From: Alistipes sp.
GTDB taxonomy: Bacteria > Bacteroidota > Bacteroidia > Bacteroidales > Rikenellaceae
Direction: 5' to 3'
DNA length: 11,336 nucleotides
Assembly: GCA_029051915.1 (NCBI GenBank)
Contig: JAIDKM010000206.1
Span: 1 to 11,336, forward strand
The number at the start of each line of letters is the position of its first letter. Positions within the stretch are counted from its first letter, which is position 1. Below, one piece after another: positions 5,664 through 11,336 of this stretch. The position numbers and the translations under genes are program-made. The notes beneath the pieces were generated by a model. It was given only the letters and a program-made list of their open reading frames with translations, ran no database searches and was not told the DNA's origin.

Positions 5664-7232
5664 TTATTTCAACGTGATTTTCTCGCCGATCTTCGACCGC
5701 ATGGCCTCGAGGCAACGCTCCGCGGCGGCGGCATCGTCCGGAGTGCCGTCCGTTACGCGATATTCGAAACCGATCCCGGCGGCGCGGCACGCCTTGTAGA
5801 GCTCGTTCGCCGAAGCGTAGTTACGACCCTCGTCGGTCAGCGCGATGTAATAGAAGACCTCGGACGACGGCCCGGCAACCGGGTCGATGGCCGCGTCGAG
5901 CAGGAACAACGAATCGAAAGGCGAATCCCCGGCAGCTGCGGCGAACGCGGCCCTGCCGGCATCGCCCGCAGCGAGGCAAAGGCGGTGATCGCGATCCGCG
6001 CCGAGCGCGAATTCGGCTTCGGCGGCGGAGACGAAGGCTTCGAGCGAAAAATCCCCGGCGGCCGCATCGGCGGCGATCAAGACGAACGGCTTGGCATTCT
6101 GGGTTGCGGCCAACACGTTCAACACCTCGTCGGACGAGAGCGGCAACCGCCCGTCATGCAACAGGTACAAAGCCGTATAGCTGCGCCCGGGATCGTAGCC
6201 CTCCGGCGTGAAGATCTCGGCCTCCACGCCTGCCAGCTCGACCGTCCGGCGGGCAGCCTTGTGAGACGCGTAAGCAGTGCGTCCGGCAGACGCGAAAGGC
6301 TGTCCGTTGAAGCGGCAGTCGATGAAGCGCAGCACCTCGGGCATCGCCCCGCGCCAGTAATCGCCCGTATGGGCGCCGTTGCGGACGCGATATTCATGGG
6401 CGAAGCCGATGTCGCGCAACTGACGGTGGAGGTCGTCGTTGGCGACCAACAACTGCTCCTCGTCGTCGCCGCAGTCGAGATAATAAGCCACGTCGGCATA
6501 CTTCGAAGCGTTCTCCTCCGTGAACATGTAGAAGGGACAATGGGCCTTGTAATAATCGGTCAGGCGCGCCTCGCCGGAGAGGCCTTTGCCGCCGAAAATG
6601 GCGCCCCACTGCGAATCCCAACCCGAACCGGGCTCCGACATGTACTGCTCGTCGGTGCGGAACGACATGCTGAGCGGCACCGAGACGCAAAACAACTCGG
6701 GATGGCACGACGGCAGGATCATCGCCCCGAAACCGCCCATCGAGTAACCCACGGCGGCGCGGTGGTCGCGGTCGGCGATCGTGCGGTAAGTCCGGTCGAC
6801 ATAGGGCACGAGCTCCTCGACGAACATCTTCATGTAATCGAAATTACCGTCGATGCGGTCGACGTAATACGACCGGAAACCGGTAGGCATGACGTAGATC
6901 ATGTCGCCGAGCCCGGCGGCCTCGCACTGGGCCACGGTGCTCTCGATGCGCAGCCACTGGTCGTTCCACGACTTGTGCGTGTCGCCCAGGCCGTGCAAGA
7001 GGTAGACCACGCCGTAACGCCGTTCGGGAGCCGAGAGGTAGTCCTGCGGCAACAAGACGGCGATCGAGACGTTCTGGCGCAGGATGTCGCTCCTTACGTC
7101 GATCTCGCAGGCATAGCGCACGAAGTTGCCGGGAACCTCGGGCAATTCGCGCTCCTTCTCGCCGCAACCGCCTGAGGCGGCAAGACCCAGCGCCAGCAAC
7201 CCGGCGCAAAACAGATTCATCATACTGTTCAT
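5664..7232 (-). CDS. Lipoprotein esterase with tandem alpha/beta-hydrolase domains, second one degenerate
   Basis: This protein has 522 residues from ATG 7232; an alternative ATG at 7253 would overlap the previous gene. A lipoprotein-like signal (MNSMMNLFCAGLLALGLAASGGC) predicts export. Domain 1 (about 35-310) is a putative-esterase (PF00756, esterase D/CE1-like) fold: YGVVYLLHGLGD oxyanion region, nucleophile Ser164 in GYSMGG, acid in YLDCGDDEE near 257, and His288 in NGAHTGDYW. Domain 2 (about 330-515) repeats the pattern: YTALYLLHDG, GDAGRA where GYSMGG should be, YYIALTDEGR, and GFEYRVTDGTPDD where the His motif should be. Ser and His are therefore lost. The family removes acyl groups from sugars or hydrolyses small esters; the substrate here is unknown. 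The start follows the upstream stop by one base (TAAAATG), suggesting coupling to the hydrolase genes. Confidence 0.85.
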   Translation of the reverse strand: MNSMMNLFCAGLLALGLAASGGCGEKERELPEVPGNFVRYACEIDVRSDILRQNVSIAVLLPQDYLSAPERRYGVVYLLHGLGDTHKSWNDQWLRIESTVAQCEAAGLGDMIYVMPTGFRSYYVDRIDGNFDYMKMFVEELVPYVDRTYRTIADRDHRAAVGYSMGGFGAMILPSCHPELFCVSVPLSMSFRTDEQYMSEPGSGWDSQWGAIFGGKGLSGEARLTDYYKAHCPFYMFTEENASKYADVAYYLDCGDDEEQLLVANDDLHRQLRDIGFAHEYRVRNGAHTGDYWRGAMPEVLRFIDCRFNGQPFASAGRTAYASHKAARRTVELAGVEAEIFTPEGYDPGRSYTALYLLHDGRLPLSSDEVLNVLAATQNAKPFVLIAADAAAGDFSLEAFVSAAEAEFALGADRDHRLCLAAGDAGRAAFAAAAGDSPFDSLFLLDAAIDPVAGPSSEVFYYIALTDEGRNYASANELYKACRAAGIGFEYRVTDGTPDDAAAAERCLEAMRSKIGEKITLK

Positions 7233-7233
7233 T

Positions 7234-8763
7234 TTACATTTGCTCCTTTCCATAGACGACCATCTCCTTGGCCTCGACGACGTAGTCGCGGCTGGGGTTG
7301 AGCACCCGCATGGTCAGCGTATGCGCCCCGTCGTCGGGCAGACAATAGGTATGGAAGACGTCGTACTTGCGTTTGATGTAGTCGTAAGGCATCTCGACGA
7401 TCTCCGCCACGCGTCCGTCGATCGAACACTCGATCCGGGCCGTATAGGGAGCATCCGTAAGATTCACGCGCGCAATCTGTCCCATGACCACCACGCTGTT
7501 GCCCGTGAAGCGAAGCGTGAGCTCGTCGTTGAACTGCTGCTTCAGCACGCGTCGCTCGACGGGACGGATGCCCTCGAACGACTCCTCGTAAGGCACCGTC
7601 CGGGGTTCCTGCAGGAGGATCGTATACTTCCCGTCGGCGACCTGGCCGCCGTCGCGCCGCACGAAGTCGGCCAACAACTGCAAGTTGAGGTCGTAGATGC
7701 GCTTAAGCGAAATGGAGGTATAGGGGAAGTCGATCTCCTCGCACTTCTCGATGGCCGGTTTCCACTTGGCGGGAATGGCCTCGTAACCCTGCATGACGCC
7801 CAAAATACCGGCGGCCGAAGCGGGGTTGCAATCGGAATCCTGTCCGCAGCGGGTGGCGATGTCCATCGTGCGGAAGAAATCGCCCTCGCCGTACAAGAGG
7901 CCGATGACCACGTAGGCCGAGTTGATGACGGCGTCGATGTTGAAGCCGTTGAAAACGCCCTCGGGGCAACCCTTCTCGAACCCGTAGCGCTTCTCGATCT
8001 CGAACCAGCAACGGTGCCAGTCGTGCGGATCGTCGCGCCACAGCGAGATGACGTCGGCGATGCAACGATGGTAGCGGCTCTCGGCGGGAATCGTCCGCAA
8101 GGCCTCGGTAACGATGGTCTCGATGTCGTCGCAGACGAACGCCAGCGAATAGAGCGCTCCGATGTAGACGCCGCCGTAGAAACCGTCGCCGTAGTTCATG
8201 ATGTGGCCGATGCGGTCGCAGAGCGCCGAACCGCTGACGACCATGCCCGGCGTGAGCATGCCGATGAAGTCGGCTTCGATCTGGAAGTCGATGTCGTCGG
8301 CGTGGGGATTGTTGAGCCAGTGGCCCGACGCGGGCGGCATGATGCCGTGCAGGATGTTGTAACGAGCCGCCTGGTTGGCATGCCAGAGCTTGTAATCGGC
8401 GTTGGCGAAAGCCAGCGCATAATTCTCGGCCGGTGCGTCGATGCCGTCGCGGGCCATCACCTCGACGAACGTAAGATCCATGTAGACGTCGTCGTAGAGT
8501 CCCGGATCCTCGGCGAAGGTGTCCCACGCATAGTCGTCGTACCAGAGAAACTCGACCTGGTCGTGGATGATGCCGCCCTTGTACTTGAACTCGGTGGGGC
8601 CGCCGAAGGTGCAGCCGATCGTCTGGCCGGCCCAGCCGCCCTTGATTTTGTCGCGCAGCACCTCCTCGTCGAGGGTAACGGTCGTACCGTAGGGAATCGC
8701 CGGGCGGGAGCCGCAGCCGGTCAGCGCCGCGGCGCAAAGTGCGATGCAGAAGAGACGTTTCAT
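7234..8763 (-). CDS. ADP-ribosylglycohydrolase-fold lipoprotein with C-terminal beta-rich module (copy 1)
   Basis: This 509-residue exported protein has a lipobox LTGC (Cys17). Residues about 35-375 form an ADP-ribosylglycohydrolase (PF03747-type) all-helical domain. GGWAGQTIG and GGPTEF (42-58) match the family's opening, DDVYMDLT (91-98) takes the place of the usual TDDT metal motif, and GQDSDCN (307-313) takes the place of GGDTDT/SN. Family members hydrolyse N- or O-glycosidic bonds to ADP-ribose with Mg ions, but many bacterial members have other or unknown substrates. Residues about 390-509 form an extra beta-strand-rich module not part of the classic enzyme. It is downstream of and paralogous to copy 2, with strong identity through MPPASGHWLNNPHADD and ATRCGQDSDCNPA. 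The start ATG follows the copy 2 stop as TAGCATG. Hydrolase fold is confident; substrate is not. Confidence 0.88.
   Translation of the reverse strand: MKRLFCIALCAAALTGCGSRPAIPYGTTVTLDEEVLRDKIKGGWAGQTIGCTFGGPTEFKYKGGIIHDQVEFLWYDDYAWDTFAEDPGLYDDVYMDLTFVEVMARDGIDAPAENYALAFANADYKLWHANQAARYNILHGIMPPASGHWLNNPHADDIDFQIEADFIGMLTPGMVVSGSALCDRIGHIMNYGDGFYGGVYIGALYSLAFVCDDIETIVTEALRTIPAESRYHRCIADVISLWRDDPHDWHRCWFEIEKRYGFEKGCPEGVFNGFNIDAVINSAYVVIGLLYGEGDFFRTMDIATRCGQDSDCNPASAAGILGVMQGYEAIPAKWKPAIEKCEEIDFPYTSISLKRIYDLNLQLLADFVRRDGGQVADGKYTILLQEPRTVPYEESFEGIRPVERRVLKQQFNDELTLRFTGNSVVVMGQIARVNLTDAPYTARIECSIDGRVAEIVEMPYDYIKRKYDVFHTYCLPDDGAHTLTMRVLNPSRDYVVEAKEMVVYGKEQM
8261..8348. repeat. Direct repeat, copy A, in hydrolase copy 1
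   Basis: An 88-base segment coding for the HWLNNPHADD region differs at only 3 bases from 9867-9954 in hydrolase copy 2. The two lie 1606 bases apart in the same orientation. Flanking gene sequence is much more diverged. Confidence 0.85.
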
Positions 8764-8764
8764 G

Positions 8765-10363
8765 CTATTTTTTCATTGGATCGATGGAGGAATAGGTAAC
8801 CAGATCGTTCAGACGGATCAGGTAGTCTTTCTTGGGGTTGAGCCAGCGGAGCTCGACGGAGTGATGCCCCTCGGGCAGCAGGTAGCGCCAGGCGGGTTCG
8901 AGCCGCCGGTCGGTGTTCTTCATCGGCAGGCGCGCATGCTGGTCGAGGCGGCCGTCGATCCAGATCTCGACCTCGGCGACGTAGGGATCGTCGGGCTCGG
9001 CCAGTCCGAAGACCTCCGAACCGATGTGGCGCATCGACACGCGGTGGACGTAATCCTCCGTTACGCTGCGCAGGCAGACGATGTTGCCCCAGACGATGAA
9101 GCCGTTGCCGTCGAAATCGAACGCATAACGGTCGCGCAGGAAGCAATCGAGGCGGCTTCGCGAGGTGGGATGCGTGTCGACGAAATTCTGCTCCAACGGC
9201 AGCACGTCGGGCGTGCGCTGCGGGATCGACACTCTCTCGGGCGTAACCTCGCCGCCGGCCCGGGCGATCATCTCCAGCGCCTGCGCATAGCTCATCTCGT
9301 AGGCTTTGGCCAGCGAGACGTCGGTGCCCTCGAAATCGAGCTCTTCGATCTCGCGAAGCGGATCGAGCCACACGGCGGGGATGCCGGAATAACCGAGCAT
9401 CACGCCCAGAACACCGCCCACGGTGGCGGGATTGCAGTCGGAATCCTGCCCGCAGCGGGTGGCGATCTCGATCGAACGGGAGAAATCGCCGCCGCCGTAC
9501 AACAAACCGATGGCCACGTAGGCTGCGTTGATCTTGGCGTCGATGTTGAAGCTCAAGAAGACCCCTTTGGGACAACCCACGTCGTGATTCCACTTTTTAT
9601 GCAACTCGAACCAGCAAGCCTGCCAGTCATGGGGATCGCGACGGTAGCATTTGCGCACCTCGTCGATACACTGGTAGAACTGGCTTTCGGCCGGAATGGG
9701 TGCCAACGCCATGTCGAGGATCGTTTCGGGATCGTCGGAGACGAAAGCGGCCGAATAGAGCCCTGCGACGAAGGCCCCGCCGTAGAAACCGTCGCCGCTG
9801 TTCATGATGTGGCCCACGCGCGAAGCGATGTCGAGCGCCTCGGGCAACAGACCCGGCGCCATGAGCCCGATGAAGTCGGCTTCGATCTGGAAATCGAGGT
9901 CGTCGGCGTGGGGGTTGTTGAGCCAGTGGCCCGACGCGGGCGGCATGATGCCGTTGCGGATGTTGTAGCGCCCGGCCTGGTTGGCGTGGGCGAGGTGGTA
10001 TTCGGCGAAGGCGAAACGGTGCGCGAGCTCCTCGGTCGAAGCGTCGAGCCCCAGATCCCGGAACGACTCGACGAACGTGAGGTCGTTGTAGATGTCGTCG
10101 AAGAGCCCCGGTTTCTTGTCCCACCAATATTTGACGAAGTGCTCGTCCCAGGCGATGGGATGGTACTCCTGGATGGTCGTGCCCGTGAACTTGAACTCCG
10201 TGGGGGCACCGTAGACCACGCCGATCGTCTGACCGGCCCAGCCGCCCATGATCTTATCCTTCAAAGAGTCGGTCGACAAGTCGATCCGGTCGGCCGTGCC
10301 GCCGGAACACGACACGGCCGCCGAAGCGAACACCCCAACCAAACTACCGTAAAATGCTTTCAT
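8765..10363 (-). CDS. ADP-ribosylglycohydrolase-fold lipoprotein with C-terminal beta-rich module (copy 2)
   Basis: This 532-residue protein starts at ATG 10363. That start is chosen over ATG 10378 because it leaves the same TAGCATG junction seen at the next gene and gives a clean signal peptide with lipobox AVSC (Cys19). The catalytic-type domain (about 33-370) carries GGWAGQTIG (40-48), APTEF, DDIYNDLT (89-96), GDGFYGG (190-196) and GQDSDCN (305-311). The C-terminal module (about 390-532) ends in LRWLNPKKDYLIRLND, clearly homologous to MRVLNPSRDYVVEAKE of copy 1. It also holds the strand pair AEVEIWIDGRL, matching ARIECSIDGRV in copy 1. Both are predicted outer-membrane or periplasmic lipoproteins. 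It was probably produced by duplication followed by divergence. The substrate may be ADP-ribose or another riboside or glycoside; the sequence cannot decide. Confidence 0.87.
   Translation of the reverse strand: MKAFYGSLVGVFASAAVSCSGGTADRIDLSTDSLKDKIMGGWAGQTIGVVYGAPTEFKFTGTTIQEYHPIAWDEHFVKYWWDKKPGLFDDIYNDLTFVESFRDLGLDASTEELAHRFAFAEYHLAHANQAGRYNIRNGIMPPASGHWLNNPHADDLDFQIEADFIGLMAPGLLPEALDIASRVGHIMNSGDGFYGGAFVAGLYSAAFVSDDPETILDMALAPIPAESQFYQCIDEVRKCYRRDPHDWQACWFELHKKWNHDVGCPKGVFLSFNIDAKINAAYVAIGLLYGGGDFSRSIEIATRCGQDSDCNPATVGGVLGVMLGYSGIPAVWLDPLREIEELDFEGTDVSLAKAYEMSYAQALEMIARAGGEVTPERVSIPQRTPDVLPLEQNFVDTHPTSRSRLDCFLRDRYAFDFDGNGFIVWGNIVCLRSVTEDYVHRVSMRHIGSEVFGLAEPDDPYVAEVEIWIDGRLDQHARLPMKNTDRRLEPAWRYLLPEGHHSVELRWLNPKKDYLIRLNDLVTYSSIDPMKK
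9867..9954. repeat. Direct repeat, copy B, in hydrolase copy 2
   Basis: This is the partner of 8261-8348, with three differences in 88 bases. Either strong constraint on this protein segment or gene conversion between the paralogues could keep it so similar; several synonymous positions are also shared. Confidence 0.85.
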
Positions 10364-10364
10364 G

Positions 10365-11336
10365 CTATTGATTTTCATAAACGCTCAACTCGGTTACCGA
10401 CAGGAATGCCGACGTGTGCTGGGTCGCCTTGTTCCAGTGCGACTGCACCTTCGTATCGGCGAGGATGCGCACGGCCGAAGTCTCGACGGGCTCGAACTCG
10501 AAGAGATACTCCACGAAATGGGGCTGGATGAAGACCTCGTCCGAAGCGGGCAGCGCCGGAGTCGAAACGTAGCCGCCCACGTCGCGCCAGCGGCCCTCGG
10601 CGTCGCGATACTGGATCGAGAGCGACGAGAACCAGCCGCCGAACTCCTCCATGCAACCCATGTCCAGCGAGATCATGCCCACGGTGTGCTTCTCGGCGAA
10701 CTCGTAACCCAGGAAGTCGATCTTGGGGATGTTGGCCTCGGCGGCCAACGTATAGAAGACCGACCCGGCGCCGTAGCGCACGCCGTCGTTGATCGCCTCC
10801 ACGCCGTCGGCGTACATCGGATGGCCGAAAGTGATCCAGCACTTGTAGAGATGCTCCTTGTTGGTGGTGCGGACGTTCGAGAGGATGGTCTCGGCCTGCG
10901 GAGCGATGTTGCGGCCGCGGACGACGAGCGTGAACTCCTTTTCGATGGTCTGACGGCCGTTCGAGAGCGACAACGTAACGGGATATTTACCGGTATGCAA
11001 CGCGGTGCCCGTGAGCCGGCCGCCGTCGAAAGTCAGTCCCTCGGGCAACGAACCCTTGCTCAGCCGCCACTCGTAACGGGCGTTGGTAACGCAGGCGAAC
11101 GAATAATCGACCGGCGTCCCGACCTCGATGCGGGGCTGAGGGCCGACGCAGAACTCGAGCGGCGCGGCGAACTGCGCGCGGTCGTCGATCCGGAGCATGT
11201 CGCCCCGGGAACTCTTGACCAGACGTCCGCCCTTCGAGCAGACCAGAGCCACGGCCTGCGCCACGGTGCGGTCGATCATGTCGTCGATCGAAGCGTCGGG
11301 CATGTCGTAGCGCGTGATGTTGATGTAGCGGTCGTT
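10365..11336 (-). CDS. C-terminal part of a secreted protein: probable third ADP-ribosylglycohydrolase with Ig-like and discoidin-like modules (5' end beyond window)
   Basis: The frame is open to the right edge, giving 323 visible residues. Residues about 11-45 (DMPDASIDDMIDRTVAQAVA, then CSKGGRLV) line up with the last helix of the two downstream hydrolases (DFPYTSISLKRIYD to RRDGGQV in copy 1). The missing N-terminal part is therefore probably a hydrolase of the same kind. Next comes a putative-Ig (He_PIG-like) domain at about 65-140 (GSLPEGLTF, GRLTGTAL, GKYPVTLSLSNG). A beta-rich, discoidin/F5-F8-like module follows at about 145-320 (AINDGVRYGAG, GMISLDMG, VRILADTKVQSHW). Such modules usually bind glycans. 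It ends one base before the next start (TAGCATG), so it is the upstream member of the same operon. The module calls are fairly secure; the catalytic identity is inferred from about 35 residues. Confidence 0.68.
   Translation of the reverse strand, partial: NDRYINITRYDMPDASIDDMIDRTVAQAVALVCSKGGRLVKSSRGDMLRIDDRAQFAAPLEFCVGPQPRIEVGTPVDYSFACVTNARYEWRLSKGSLPEGLTFDGGRLTGTALHTGKYPVTLSLSNGRQTIEKEFTLVVRGRNIAPQAETILSNVRTTNKEHLYKCWITFGHPMYADGVEAINDGVRYGAGSVFYTLAAEANIPKIDFLGYEFAEKHTVGMISLDMGCMEEFGGWFSSLSIQYRDAEGRWRDVGGYVSTPALPASDEVFIQPHFVEYLFEFEPVETSAVRILADTKVQSHWNKATQHTSAFLSVTELSVYENQ

Noticed and set aside
5985..7175. 396-codon + strand frame opposite the esterase
   Set aside because: It is a compositional shadow of a gene whose catalytic motifs read cleanly on the minus strand.
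7126..10531. Very long + strand open frames (557 and 595 codons) antisense to the two hydrolases
   Set aside because: Their translations are Asp/Val/Arg-rich with no domain pattern, and they mirror genes with clear motifs and signal peptides. High third-position GC explains them.
1..11336. CRISPR arrays, insertion sequences and metabolite riboswitches
   Set aside because: No regularly spaced repeats, transposase motifs, terminal inverted repeats or recognisable aptamer cores were seen on either strand.

Overview
The window looks like chromosome of a GC-rich Bacteroidota, most plausibly Alistipes or another Rikenellaceae member. This rests on protein character and on promoters of the Bacteroidota form (TTG, about 20 bases, TAnnTTTG); no search was run. 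Coding is dense, and high GC at third codon positions produces long antisense open frames that are not genes.

Left part (1-1782): the 3' portion of the RNase P RNA gene (rnpB, + strand) ends at a strong hairpin. A convergent three-gene minus-strand cassette reads towards it: a small basic HTH-like protein, a membrane-anchored coiled-coil protein, and a lipoprotein with a C-terminal transmembrane helix. That last layout is the topology of a unimolecular phage spanin, so the cassette looks like an orphan prophage lysis-region remnant. It has its own promoter, directly behind the terminator of the next gene.

Middle (1783-3824): a flavin reductase-like protein with an unusual basic Ala/Lys/Pro/Ser tail (- strand) is divergent from a complete XerC/D-type tyrosine recombinase and a short ribosome hibernation factor (+ strand). 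A convincing promoter lies inside the recombinase gene and may drive hpf separately. A classic terminator closes this unit.

Right part (3844-11336): one minus-strand run, transcribed from beyond the right edge. Its order is: the C-terminal part of a large secreted protein with Ig-like and discoidin-like modules (probably a third ADP-ribosylglycohydrolase); two complete paralogous ADP-ribosylglycohydrolase-fold lipoproteins, each with an extra C-terminal beta-rich module; a lipoprotein esterase made of an active alpha/beta-hydrolase domain plus a second copy that has lost its catalytic residues; a ten-helix sugar permease resembling Bacteroides ribose permeases; and a DUF4595-like lipoprotein broken in frame at a G8 tract. 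The first three junctions are 1-base gaps (TAGCATG, TAGCATG, TAAAATG), so the enzymes are probably translationally coupled.

The working hypothesis is a periplasmic or surface system that releases a sugar, perhaps ribose from ADP-ribose-like or other riboside substrates, then de-esterifies and imports it. Substrate and regulation are not shown by the sequence. The most distinctive features are the tandem hydrolases with shared uncharacterised C-terminal modules, the half-dead tandem esterase and the homopolymer-broken lipoprotein.
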